NCBI GenBank assembly: GCA_030378005.1
Contig: JAUCGF010000076.1
Location: 1 to 64,000 of the forward strand
DNA length: 64,000 nucleotides
Direction: 5' to 3'
DNA from: Desulfococcaceae bacterium HSG9
GTDB lineage: Bacteria; Desulfobacterota; Desulfobacteria; Desulfobacterales; JAUCGF01
The notes under the pieces were generated by a model, which was not told the DNA's origin, made no database searches, and worked only from the letters and a program-made list of their open reading frames with translations. Positions within the stretch are counted from its first letter, which is position 1; each line of letters starts with the position of its first letter. Positions 54,193-63,990 of the stretch are shown one piece after another. The position numbers and the translations under genes are program-made.

Positions 54193-55608
54193 ATGGCGTC
54201 TGATGCAAGCTATGATCTGATTATTATTGGCACGGGACCCGGCGGTTATGTCGCCGCTGTCAGAGCCGCTCAACTCGGTTTAAAAACAGTCTGCATCGAA
54301 AAAGAGCCGCGTTTGGGCGGTGTATGCCTTAATGTCGGCTGTATTCCGAGCAAAGCTTTACTTGATTCCAGTGAATATTATCACTTGGCCCGGCACCATT
54401 TCGCCAATCACGGTGTGATGTGCGACGGCCTGCGTCTTGATCTAAGTGCGATGATGTCCCGGAAAGAACAGGTGGTGAATGAATTGACTGCCAATGTGCG
54501 CAAACTTCTGCAAGGCAACGGCGTGAAAATTATTCAAGGAACGGCGCGTCTTAGCGGCAAGGACCGGGTTGAAGTGCTTTCTGATGACGGCAAAACTGAG
54601 CTTGTCGCTGCCAAAGCGATTTTGCTGGCCACCGGCAGCACACCGGTTCAAGTCCCCGGATTGGAATTCGATGGCGACCGTATTGTCAGTTCCACGGAAG
54701 CGCTCTGTTTTAGTTCTGTCCCGAAACATCTCGGCATCGTAGGCGGCGGCTATATCGGTCTCGAACTGGGTTCCGTGTGGCGGCGTCTGGGCGCTAAAGT
54801 CACAGTTATCGAGATGCTTCCGAAAATTGCCGCAACACTGGATGGCCAGATCGGTCGAACGCTTGAACGAATTCTTAAAAAACAGGGGTTTGAATTTCAC
54901 TTGAAAACCAAAGTGTCCCAAGCTGCCGTGAACGGAAAAACCGTAGAAACCGTGCTGACGACTGATAAAGGAGTTGAAAAGAAGTTGTCATTTGATAAAC
55001 TCTTGGTGTCAGTGGGAAGGCGGCCTTTGACTCAAGGCTTGGGATTGGAAGAAATCGGCGTTGAAATCAATCCTGTGACCGGCCTGGTGCTGACTGATGA
55101 ATGTCTCCGCACCAACATTCCTTCGATTTTAGCCATCGGCGATCTGACTTCCGGCCCGATGCTGGCCCACAAAGCATCGGCCGAAGGCATTGCGGCGGTT
55201 GAATGTCTGGCCGGTCAGCCGGGCGAAGTCAATTACGATACCATTCCCGCTGTGGTTTACACCTCGCCCGAAGTCGCCAGCGTGGGACTCACCGAGGAGC
55301 AGGTGAAAGAACGAGGCGCTCCGTATTGCACAGGAACATACCCTTTTGCCGGTGCAGGACGCGCCCGCTGCATGGGGGAAAGTGACGGATTCGTGAAAAT
55401 TATCGCCCATGCCAAAACCGACCGAATACTCGGTGTGCATATCATCGGCCCTCGCGCCGCCGATATGATTGCTGAATGCGTTTTGGCAATTGAATTCGGA
55501 GGGAGTTCAGAAGACATCGCCCGAACCGTCCACGGCCATCCGACTTTTTCAGAAGCGCTTCAAGAAGCGGCTATGGCAGTGCGCAAGTGTTCTATTTATG
55601 CGTCTTGA
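54193..55608 (+). CDS. lpdA: Dihydrolipoyl dehydrogenase (E3)
   Basis: A 471-residue flavoprotein disulfide reductase. The FAD motif IIIGTGPGGYVAA lies near 9-21, and the redox-active disulfide is Cys45-Cys50 in CLNVGCIP. The NAD motif GIVGGGYIGLELG lies near 184, GDLTSGPMLAHKASAEG near 318, and the His-Glu pair in VHGHPTFSEAL near 445. It reoxidises lipoamide for the 2-oxoglutarate dehydrogenase complex. A GGAGGTG site ends the sucB gene and directly precedes this start, so expression is coupled. Confidence 0.95.
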   Translation: MASDASYDLIIIGTGPGGYVAAVRAAQLGLKTVCIEKEPRLGGVCLNVGCIPSKALLDSSEYYHLARHHFANHGVMCDGLRLDLSAMMSRKEQVVNELTANVRKLLQGNGVKIIQGTARLSGKDRVEVLSDDGKTELVAAKAILLATGSTPVQVPGLEFDGDRIVSSTEALCFSSVPKHLGIVGGGYIGLELGSVWRRLGAKVTVIEMLPKIAATLDGQIGRTLERILKKQGFEFHLKTKVSQAAVNGKTVETVLTTDKGVEKKLSFDKLLVSVGRRPLTQGLGLEEIGVEINPVTGLVLTDECLRTNIPSILAIGDLTSGPMLAHKASAEGIAAVECLAGQPGEVNYDTIPAVVYTSPEVASVGLTEEQVKERGAPYCTGTYPFAGAGRARCMGESDGFVKIIAHAKTDRILGVHIIGPRAADMIAECVLAIEFGGSSEDIARTVHGHPTFSEALQEAAMAVRKCSIYAS

Positions 55609-55697
55609 TCAGTATGACTTTTTAATTGTTACATGGCGCGGGGCGCATACATTCGTATTGATAATCTGCCTGATTCAGCAGAATTTCAACTTGTTTT

Positions 55698-56816
55698 TCA
55701 ATTAACAGGGGCCTCTCCCAGGGTAAAATAAAATGTTGCGCCCTCGTCAATTTTTCCCTGTGCCCACACATTTCCCCCATGCCGATTGACAATACGCTTA
55801 ACAATTGCCAGTCCTACGCCAGTTCCCTCGTATTCTTCAGATTGGTGCAATCTTTGGAAAACATCAAACAGTTCGTCAGCATATCGCATGTCAAAGCCTA
55901 CACCGTTATCTTTTACATAATAAATGGGTTCTTTGTCCGAGGGTTCACTGCCGATTTCTATTCGAGCGATTTCCCGGCAGCGCGTATATTTGATGGCATT
56001 ACTCAGCAGGTTTGTTACCACCTGCTTTAACAAGATCGGGTCGCTATGGCATTCCGGAAGGTCGCCGATGTTCAATTCAATATCCCTGTCCTTGTATTTA
56101 TAGGCTATTTTTTCGAATACATCTTCTACCAATTGTTTTATATTGATCGTTTCACGTTGAATATCCGCACGGTTAATACGCGACAACCGGAGAAGATCGT
56201 CAATCAGGTTGCCCAGTTCCAGGGAGCTGTCTTTTATTGTTTTCAGATAGAGTCGGGCCTTGTCAGGAAGATCATCAGCAAATTTCTCCATCAGTATCCT
56301 GGAAAAACCGATCATAGCGCGCAGGGGTGCGCGCAGATCGTGTGAAACAGAATAGGTGAAAGCTTCAAGTTCGGCATTCGTCTCTTTAAGTTTCTTTGAC
56401 AACACAGCGTAATCACGGACCCGACGTGACATGTCCGTGACATCCTGGATTGAAAAAATGGCATAAAATTTATCCCCGCCGATCTCCCGCCTGGCAGTGA
56501 CAATGGTATGGTTGGTGCGTAGCTGTCCACTTGGCAGAGTCGAAAAAATAAGGTGTTTGTGTAGCTGGGAGGAAAAGACCATTGGAGGTCCTCCCTGGAA
56601 AATACTCTCTAACCGCGCGGTGTACCTGGGTTCCTTGAAATGCGGGAAGCAGTCAGCTATGTTTGTCCCGACAATCTTTTTTTTGTCGATTCCCGTCCAG
56701 TTTTCCAAGCATCGATTCCAGAATAAAACAACATAATCCTTTCTTAAAACAAAGGCGCCCACAGGCATATAATCAAGCGAGCCAAAATAGGTATTTATTA
56801 TTTCATGATCAATCAT
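55698..56816 (-). CDS. PAS-domain sensor histidine kinase
   Basis: A 372-residue soluble histidine kinase. An N-terminal PAS domain (about 12-125; VGAFVLRKDYVVLFWNRCLENWTG) is followed by a coiled coil, HisKA with phosphoacceptor His159 in SHDLRAPLRAM, and a HATPase with N and G boxes (LLSNAIKYT near 256, VKDNGVGFD near 292, GTGVGLAIVKRI near 327). There is no membrane segment. It is the last gene of the chemosensory operon, six bases after cheC, and may phosphorylate the response regulators encoded there in place of, or alongside, a CheA encoded elsewhere. Confidence 0.9.
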   Translation of the reverse strand: MIDHEIINTYFGSLDYMPVGAFVLRKDYVVLFWNRCLENWTGIDKKKIVGTNIADCFPHFKEPRYTARLESIFQGGPPMVFSSQLHKHLIFSTLPSGQLRTNHTIVTARREIGGDKFYAIFSIQDVTDMSRRVRDYAVLSKKLKETNAELEAFTYSVSHDLRAPLRAMIGFSRILMEKFADDLPDKARLYLKTIKDSSLELGNLIDDLLRLSRINRADIQRETINIKQLVEDVFEKIAYKYKDRDIELNIGDLPECHSDPILLKQVVTNLLSNAIKYTRCREIARIEIGSEPSDKEPIYYVKDNGVGFDMRYADELFDVFQRLHQSEEYEGTGVGLAIVKRIVNRHGGNVWAQGKIDEGATFYFTLGEAPVN

Positions 56817-56822
56817 CAGTTA

Positions 56823-57431
56823 CTATCCTACGTCGGCTATTGTTTTTTTAAGCGCTTCGAGAAGATTGTCAAAAGAACCCACATCAAACATAAGCACGAC
56901 GTTTCCTTCAATATTTCTTTCCTGTATGATAAAACGGGTTTGCGCGATAAGTACCATTGCATCCCTTCCGAGCTTGTCCTGGGGCACCAGATTTAACAGA
57001 GAGTCTTCAATATAAGTGGGAGGCGAGTAATTAATATATTCTTGAAGCACATTACCGATGGAACCCATAACCCCGTTAATCACAATATTGCCAACTTCGT
57101 TTAAGGTTCCGACGCGGAGTTCGTCTAATTCAGCGCTGTCCGGGTCTTCGCCCACAAGCACAGCCACGAGTGTGGTGGCGCTTTCAGGCGGGAACACAAT
57201 AGCGGCATTGCCGGCAAGCCTTCCGAAGAAACCGATAGATACGGTGGCTAACCTGGCCTCCGCATCCGTACCCACCTCATTTTCCAGTTCTAAGTATGGC
57301 ATGACTTTTACGGACGGCACTTCCAAGTGAATGTGAAATCCGGTCATGTCATTCAGAATACCGGCTGCTTTGCCCACCCCAATATTAATAAGCTCCTTTA
57401 AAAGGTCCTGTTCATCTAATGTCAGGTTCAC
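56823..57431 (-). CDS. cheC: CheC-type CheY-phosphatase
   Basis: A 202-residue protein with two copies of the CheC/CheX/FliY phosphatase signature. Glu13 and Asn16 lie in KELINIGVGKA, and Glu112 and Asn115 in LNEVGNIVING. CheC dephosphorylates CheY-type regulators and ends the signal. Its start overlaps the response regulator stop by four bases, consistent with that regulator being its substrate. Confidence 0.9.
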   Translation of the reverse strand: MNLTLDEQDLLKELINIGVGKAAGILNDMTGFHIHLEVPSVKVMPYLELENEVGTDAEARLATVSIGFFGRLAGNAAIVFPPESATTLVAVLVGEDPDSAELDELRVGTLNEVGNIVINGVMGSIGNVLQEYINYSPPTYIEDSLLNLVPQDKLGRDAMVLIAQTRFIIQERNIEGNVVLMFDVGSFDNLLEALKKTIADVG

Positions 57432-57806
57432 TTGGTATTCTCCTTCAAAGACGCAATGACTTCTCTAAGCGTCTTGGTTACTTTATCTTTTTTAATCGGT
57501 TTGTTGATAAATGCGACTGCACCGAGTCTTTTGCAGCGTTCCTTGGTCATAGCCTGTATATCGGCGCTGATGACGATAACGGGAACTTCGAAATTCTTAT
57601 GATGTAAAACTTCAAGAACGTCAATACCGGTGACATTGGGCATGACAAGGTCCATCAAGACAAGGTCCGGGCCTGTATGTGGCGATTTTAAAAAGGCCCT
57701 CATGCCCGTTTGCCGCTTCAATCACTTCATGGCCTTCTTCTTTTACGATCTTTGTGAGCATCTTGCGTTGGAAATTTGAATCATCCATCGCTACAATTTG
57801 CACCAT
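57428..57806 (-). CDS. CheY-like response regulator, frameshifted
   Basis: Two overlapping frames together make a complete receiver domain of about 125 residues. The first (from 57806) gives IVAMDDSNFQRKML and continues to NGHEGLFKIATYRP. The second gives PDLVLMDLVMPNVTG, with the phosphoacceptor Asp, then the conserved VIVISA and the FINKPI Lys. The best alignment needs one base fewer in the GGG at 57670-57672 (CCC on the coding strand), which restores ATYRPDLVLMD with normal spacing. This is a real inactivating frameshift or a sequencing error. The gene overlaps cheR at its start (57781-57806) and cheC at its end. Confidence 0.75.
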
Positions 57807-58620
57807 ACATCTTTCTCCTGTAAATCACTGCACCGCCATGCCTGATCTGTTCAAAATGGCTGTTAAGTCTGTTCGGTGTCTCTGCCGTGCCGACAAAAAG
57901 CCACCCTCCGGGTTTCAGCACACGCAGAACTTTATCCAGAATCATCTTTCGGTTGTTTATATCAAAATAAATAAGCACATTCCGTAAAAAAATGACATCC
58001 ATATCAGGCAGAGGCGGCCAGACCTCAAGAAGATTGATATTGCGAAATTCCACTTTTTTACGAATATTGTTTTTTATTTGCCATGTTAAGCCCTGTTTTT
58101 GAAAATATTTTTTTTGCAAACAAGAAGAAAGTCCGCGGCTAATTTCCACCCGGGTGTAGTTTCCCTTGCGAGCCCGATCAAGGATCCCTTTTGAAAAATC
58201 GCTGGCAATGATTTTAACAGTCCGATTTTCAGTAAATGGAAATGTTTCAGCCAGGATCATCGCAATTGTATAAGGCTCTTGGCCGCTTGAGCAGGCCGCG
58301 GACCAGATGGCCAAACTACGCTTATTATTAATTATATCAGGTAACACCAATTTTTCCAGAGCCTCGAAAACAAACGTATCCCTGAAAAAATAGGTTTCTT
58401 TGGTGGCAAATGCCTCTGTCACCATTGTGTGGAGCCTGCCGGACGGCTGCTCTCTGCGCATGGCCGCCAGAAGTTGCTCAACAGTGCCAATGCCCTCCTG
58501 GCGCACAATTGGCATGAGCCGGGTTTCGGTCAGGTACTGCTTATCGGACTCAAGCGCAATACCCGATTTATTCCGGACCAGAAACCTGAGATATTCAAAA
58601 TCATTCGTGGTTATCGCCAT
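57781..58620 (-). CDS. cheR: Chemoreceptor methyltransferase CheR
   Basis: A 279-residue SAM-dependent methyltransferase. The N-terminal CheR helical domain (about 1-75) is followed by TEAFATKETYFFRD (near 68-81) and the SAM motif IWSAACSSGQEPYTIAM (near 104-120), and DVIFLRNVLIYFD (near 208) completes the active site. It methylates glutamates on chemoreceptors, presumably the poly-HAMP receptor encoded upstream. Its end overlaps the response regulator start by 26 bases. Confidence 0.93.
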   Translation of the reverse strand: MAITTNDFEYLRFLVRNKSGIALESDKQYLTETRLMPIVRQEGIGTVEQLLAAMRREQPSGRLHTMVTEAFATKETYFFRDTFVFEALEKLVLPDIINNKRSLAIWSAACSSGQEPYTIAMILAETFPFTENRTVKIIASDFSKGILDRARKGNYTRVEISRGLSSCLQKKYFQKQGLTWQIKNNIRKKVEFRNINLLEVWPPLPDMDVIFLRNVLIYFDINNRKMILDKVLRVLKPGGWLFVGTAETPNRLNSHFEQIRHGGAVIYRRKMYGANCSDG

Positions 58621-58636
58621 AAAAAGGGGCCTGCAC

Positions 58637-59677
58637 CTATGTTTTCATTTTTATTATAGTAAAAAATTTTTCAAAAAATCCTTGTTTGAATGACAGGACT
58701 ATATCGCTGTCAACCAATTTGTTTTTAACTTTGAAACCCAGTTGAATAACTAGAACGATAGGGCTTGATCCTTCAGGCATGATACTCGTTTTAGCGGTCT
58801 CAAAATATATGGGAGTGGAAAAATCAAAACGCTCCTTTATTTTCAGCAGATTTGCAATCGATCCGATAATACTGTTAATGAGTATGTTCCCCATTTCGGA
58901 AAAAATATCAATTTTATCCCCGTCATTGGTGATGAATTCTTCTGCAAAAGCATTGATTATGTCAGAACTGTTTTCAACTGCAATAGCAAATGTCGCAAGG
59001 CCGGAGAATTTACCCGTAAAATCAATCCCCACAACCCTGATCCCGCTTTGATCCGTATTTAATCGCTCGATCATCTCCGTTGTTAAATCATAAGCCGGCA
59101 ACAAATTTATTAAAAGAATATTCAGTTGAATCGGCAATCCGGTCATCAGGTTCAGAGTTTCCACTGCGCTTTCTATGCCCGTTTTTATAGTTTTTTCTAA
59201 CAGATACAGTTCTTCGGATGATATTGAAAGCGTTTCTTTGCCGGAAACAGCGTTCCCACTGGATTGCCCGTTATATTTTTTAGGCAACAGGCCTGAATGA
59301 TCAAGGGATTGGATCAACTGATCAAATCCTTCTGATTTAACAGAATGGCCAATAATGCCTAACTTCTTGCATTTATCAATAATTTTCTTATCATAAATAT
59401 CACTGAATAGAAATACGGGAATATTCAGAGTCTTCGGGTCTGACCTTATTTGTTCCAATACCTTATCCCCTCTGATTTTTGGCAGGATTAAATCTAACAA
59501 AATCAGTGTGGGGGGATCATCTTCCCTATCTGCATACCTGCCTTTGCAAAAAAGGAAATCAATTGCGTCTTCACCATCATTTGTCACTGTAAAATGATTG
59601 ATTTCAAAGGCTGTGTTTATCGTATACAATATTAACTCAATGTCTTTGGGATTATCTTCCACTAAGAGCAAATTCAT
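58637..59677 (-). CDS. Response-regulator receiver fused to CheC/CheX-like phosphatase domain
   Basis: A 346-residue fusion. Residues about 1-140 form a receiver domain (LLLVEDNPKD; phosphoacceptor Asp in LILLDLILPKI near 58-68; FLFSD). Residues about 155-345 form a CheC-like domain. Its first phosphatase-site copy is degenerate (EKTIKTGIESA, with Lys where Asn is expected), but the second is intact, with Glu261 and Asn264 in SEMGNILIN. A receiver-CheC fusion could form an intramolecular phosphate-control switch, or dephosphorylate partner regulators when itself phosphorylated. Its start overlaps the cheB stop by four bases. Confidence 0.85.
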   Translation of the reverse strand: MNLLLVEDNPKDIELILYTINTAFEINHFTVTNDGEDAIDFLFCKGRYADREDDPPTLILLDLILPKIRGDKVLEQIRSDPKTLNIPVFLFSDIYDKKIIDKCKKLGIIGHSVKSEGFDQLIQSLDHSGLLPKKYNGQSSGNAVSGKETLSISSEELYLLEKTIKTGIESAVETLNLMTGLPIQLNILLINLLPAYDLTTEMIERLNTDQSGIRVVGIDFTGKFSGLATFAIAVENSSDIINAFAEEFITNDGDKIDIFSEMGNILINSIIGSIANLLKIKERFDFSTPIYFETAKTSIMPEGSSPIVLVIQLGFKVKNKLVDSDIVLSFKQGFFEKFFTIIKMKT

Positions 59678-60723
59678 TTGGCTCCCACTATTTCTAGTAT
59701 TTCATTACCGATCTTTTTCAGAGGGAGTATTTTATCCGCAAGCCCTGCGTCGGCTACGGCCTTTGGCATCCCCCATACTGAACTGCTGGCCTTGTCCTGA
59801 ACCAGAACCTGGCCCCCGTATTTTTTTATGTATTCACAGCCTTTAAGTCCGTCATATCCCATGCCGGTCAGTATGACACCCAGCGCATAACTTCCGTATA
59901 TCCTGGCTACTGACTCAAAAAGGAGATCCACGGCGGGCCGGCAATTATTAACGGGCGGATCACGGTTTGTCCGAACTACGACCATTGCGCCGTTTTTTCC
60001 AAGGGTCATGTGAAATCCTCCGGGCGCAAGAAACGCCTGTCCATGTATGATTTCATCTCCGGGGCCGGCCTCACTGACACAGATGGACAATTTGGCAGTG
60101 AGACGCTCTGACAGATATTTTGAAAATACAGGGGGCATGTGCTGCACAATGACAATGGGAACTCGAAAATTTGACGGTATGCAGGAGAGCACTTCCGCCA
60201 ACGCATTCGGACCGCCCGTTGACACGCCAATGGCGACAATGCTTACACGCTGACGGGCATCTGTTTTGATAAGCCCTGGCATTGATCGCAAAGGCCGATG
60301 CAGGGGTGATTCCAGTTTGTCAACGCAGAGAGCCTTGATTTTTGGAGTAAGTTCGTGACGAATACATTGTTTGGATTCATTATAATCCCTGGTTTTCGTT
60401 GGTTTTGCAACATAATCGTTTGCGCCCATAAAAAGGGCGTCAATGGTCTCGCTTGCTCCGCGCTCCGTCAGCCTGCTAAACATGATAACAGGAAGTTCCG
60501 GAAATTGTTTGCGAATCTGTTTTAATGTTTCAAGACCATCCATATCCGGCATTTCAACATCCAGAATAACAATATCAGGCTCGGCCTGTGAAATTTTGCT
60601 CAGACCGATCCGGCCATTAGCGGCTGCTATGATCTCAAACACCGCTTCTTCGGACAACACCTCTATAAGCATCCGGCGGGCCAGGACAGAATCATCAACG
60701 GCGAGTATACGGATTTTTTTCAT
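59674..60723 (-). CDS. cheB: Chemoreceptor glutamate methylesterase CheB
   Basis: A 349-residue protein. The N-terminal receiver has phosphoacceptor Asp55 in IVILDVEMPDMDG. The C-terminal methylesterase/deamidase domain (about 160-349) has the catalytic triad Ser168 (GVSTGGP), His195 (VQHMPP) and Asp291 (TGMGYDG). It removes methyl groups from chemoreceptors for adaptation. It lies 35 bases after the chemoreceptor gene and overlaps the REC-CheC gene. Confidence 0.95.
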   Translation of the reverse strand: MKKIRILAVDDSVLARRMLIEVLSEEAVFEIIAAANGRIGLSKISQAEPDIVILDVEMPDMDGLETLKQIRKQFPELPVIMFSRLTERGASETIDALFMGANDYVAKPTKTRDYNESKQCIRHELTPKIKALCVDKLESPLHRPLRSMPGLIKTDARQRVSIVAIGVSTGGPNALAEVLSCIPSNFRVPIVIVQHMPPVFSKYLSERLTAKLSICVSEAGPGDEIIHGQAFLAPGGFHMTLGKNGAMVVVRTNRDPPVNNCRPAVDLLFESVARIYGSYALGVILTGMGYDGLKGCEYIKKYGGQVLVQDKASSSVWGMPKAVADAGLADKILPLKKIGNEILEIVGAK

Positions 60724-60758
60724 TTAGCTCACTTTTAGCATACTTCATCGGCATCCTG

Positions 60759-63700
60759 TTAGTAAGTGAAATGCCCGATCAATTTTTGCAATTCCGAAGC
60801 CAGATTTACCAATTCGTTAGCAGAATTCTGCGAATCACCAGCTCCCTTGGCGGCACTTTCAGCAGCATTGGCCACCATTTCGATATTACTGACCATTTCA
60901 GCAGAACCTTCTGCGGCGCTATTAACAGTCTGGGCGATCTCATTGGTTGTGCTTGTCTGCTGTTCCACAGCACTTGCAATGGTGTTCTGAATATCAAAAA
61001 TTTTATTGATAATATCACCGATTTTTTCAATCGCACCCACCGCACCGTCTGTATCACTTTGTATGGTTTCAATTTTATCGCTGATATCTTTGGTAGCTGC
61101 GGCAGTCTGCTTGGCCAGCTCTTTTACTTCATTTGCAACCACTGCAAAACCTTTGCCAGCTTCACCGGCTCTTGCCGCCTCAATAGTTGCGTTCAAAGCA
61201 AGAAGCCTGGTCTGCTGGGCAATGCCGGTAATGACCTGGATGATGTTGCCGATTTCAGAACTGCTCTCGCCCAGTTTTGCCACGGTTGCGTTTGTTTGTT
61301 CGGCCATTTGAACAGCATCAGTTGCCACTTGGGAACCATCATTGGCGTTCATGGCGATCTCCTTGATGCTGGCATTGAGCTCTTCGGAAGCGGTCGCCAC
61401 AGTCTGGAAACTTTTGTGGACCTCATCCGAAGTTGTTGATATGACAGCCGCCTGTTCGGATGTTTCCTCAGCATTGGAAAGCATTCCTGTGCTGACCTCC
61501 TTTAGCTTTCCGGATGATTCAGTAAGCGTGCGGGTCATTTCTGCAATGTTACGCACTTGATCCGTAATATTGGATGCCATGAGATTGACATTTTCGGTCA
61601 GGTCTTTCCACACACCGGCCGCACCCTTAACCGTTGCCTTTCCACCAAGTTTGCCCTCAACACCGACTTCTCTGGCCAGTCGGGTCACTTCGTCACCAAA
61701 TGTGTTCAAGCTGTCAACCATATTGTTGATGGTGTCTTTCAACTCCAGAATTTCGCCTTTGACATCCACGGTGATCTTTTTGGTGAGGTCTCCCTGAGCC
61801 ACGGCGGTTGTCACATCCGCGATGTTGCGCACTTGATTGGTCAGATTGTCGGCCAGCATGTTCACATTGTCAGTCAGGTCCTTCCATGTGCCTTGCACGC
61901 CTTCGACTTGGGCCTGCCCGCCCAGTTGGCCGTCAATCCCCACCTCGCGGGCCACCCGGATGACTTCGGATGCGAAGGCGTTGAGTTTGTCCACCATCAC
62001 GTTGAGGGTGTTTTTCATTTCCAGCAGCTCGCCCTTGGCTTCAACTGTGATTTTGCCGCTCAAATACCCGGCAGCGACCGACTTGGTCACTTCGGCGATA
62101 TTGCGAACCTGGTCGGTCAGGTTGGCCGCCATGACATTCACATTGTCGGTCAGGTCTTTCCAGGTGCCGCCCACACCCTCGACTTTGGCCTGACCGCCCA
62201 AAACGCCCTCTGTGCCGACTTCGCGAGCCACGCGGGTCACTTCGTCGGCAAAGGTGTTCAGACCGTCAACCATATTGTTGATGGTGTCTTTCAACTCCAG
62301 AATTTCGCCTTTGACATCCACGGTGATCTTTTTGGTGAGGTCTCCCTGAGCCACGGCGGTTGTCACATCCGCGATGTTGCGCACTTGATTGGTCAGATTG
62401 TCGGCCAGCATGTTCACATTGTCAGTCAGGTCCTTCCATGTGCCTTGCACGCCTTCGACTTGGGCCTGCCCGCCCAGTTGGCCGTCAATCCCCACCTCGC
62501 GGGCCACCCGGATGACTTCGGATGCGAAGGCTCAGATTGTCGGCCAGCATGTTCACATTGTCCGTGAGGTCCTTCCATGTGCCTTGCACGCCTTCAACTT
62601 TGGCCTGCCCGCCCAGTTGGCCGTCAATCCCCACCTCGCGGGCCACCCGGATGACTTCGGATGCGAAGGCGTTGAGTTTGTCCACCATCACGTTGAGGGT
62701 GTTTTTCATTTCCAGCAGCTCGCCCTTGGCTTCAACTGTGATTTTGCCGCTCAAATCCCCGGCAGCGACCGACTTGGTCACTTCGGCGATATTGCGAACC
62801 TGGTCGGTCAGGTTGGCCGCCATGACATTCACATTGTCGGTCAGGTCTTTCCAGGTGCCGCCCACGCCCTCGACTTTGGCCTGGCCGCCCAAAACGCCCT
62901 CGGTGCCGACTTCGCGAGCCACGCGGGTCACTTCATCGGCAAAGGTGTTCAGACCGTCAACCATATTGTTGATGGTGTCTTTCAACTCCAGAATTTCGCC
63001 CTTGACATCCACGGTGATCTTTTTGGTGAGGTCTCCCTGAGCCACGGCGGTTGTCACATCCGCGATGTTGCGCACCTGATTGGTCAGATTGTCGGCCAGC
63101 ATGTTCACATTGTCCGTGAGGTCCTTCCATGTGCCTTGCACGCCTTCGACTTGGGCCTGCCCGCCCAATTGGCCGTCGGTTCCAACTTCGCGGGCGACGC
63201 GGGTCACCTCGTCGGCAAAGGTGTTCAGTCGGTTTACCATCTGATTAATTGTGTTTTTCAACTCAAGAATCTCACCCTTGGCTTCCACCGTGATTTTGCC
63301 GTTCAGATCGCCCTGAGCCACTGCTGTGGTTACTTCTGCGATATTGCGAACTTGATCTGTCAGATTCTGGGCCATAACGTTGACGTTATCGGTCAGGTAC
63401 TTCCATGTGCCTTTCACTCCTTCAACTTTGGCCTGACCACCCAGAACTCCCTCAGTGCCGACCTCATGCGAAACACGGGTCACTTCCGAGGCAAAAGCGT
63501 TCAGTTTGCCAACCATTTCATTAACAACTGTGCCGATCCGGTAAAAGTCCCCTTTCAGAGTTCGTCCCTGAATATCCAGATTCATTGTTTTGGACAAATC
63601 GCCAACTGCAACAGCATTGATGATACGATCAACTTCATTAATGGGCCGCGTAAGATTGTCCATTATGGAATTGGCCGAATCAACGATCTCTTTCCATGAA

Positions 63701-63990
63701 CCTTTTAGAACTCCCGCGGGAATTCGAGCGTTTAATGATCCCTCTTCGGAGACGGCCCTGCTGAGTCTGATGAAATCGTCTGCCAAGCCCGCATCATTAT
63801 CCGCTATTTGATTGAAAATTCGGGCAATTTCACCCAGTTCATCTGGAAGGCGCGCTGAAAAATCACCGTCCCTGATCCGCTTGAGGGCGTCCAGGATCAG
63901 TTGCACTTCTCCTTTGTCAGTGCTTGTCGCAACATTCTGAGTTGCGGTTTCATTCCTGTAAAATACTGAGGAACCGGGTTTTATTGCCAT
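60759..63990 (-). CDS. Poly-HAMP methyl-accepting chemoreceptor, interrupted by a 137-bp deletion
   Basis: Two frames (63990-62485 and 62507-60759) together encode a soluble chemoreceptor. A short N-terminal region is followed by a row of 92-residue Nik1-type HAMP repeats (VAREVGTEG...[11 protein letters not shown]...VRNIAEVT). The C-terminal MCP signalling domain has the hairpin tip [27 protein letters not shown], so CheA/CheW coupling is possible. There is no membrane segment, so it probably senses cytoplasmic signals. At about 62532, one repeat is 139 rather than 276 bases long: 137 bases are missing, which shifts the frame and breaks the protein. The start at 63990 is near the window edge and the gene could extend further upstream. 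Regulated partners cheB and cheR follow directly. Confidence 0.85.
61594..63400. repeat. 276-bp HAMP-coding repeats
   Basis: The GGTCAGGT landmark recurs at 61594, 61870, 62146, 62422, 62561, 62837, 63113 and 63389. Spacing is exactly 276 bases (92 codons) throughout, except 139 between 62422 and 62561. Several units are almost identical in DNA sequence, so unequal recombination or assembly collapse is easy here. Confidence 0.92.

Noticed and set aside
61557-63699. Long plus-strand frames across the chemoreceptor gene
   Set aside because: They are antisense shadows created by the 276-bp periodic repeats, whose codon bias keeps the opposite strand open; the minus-strand product has clear HAMP and MCP motifs.
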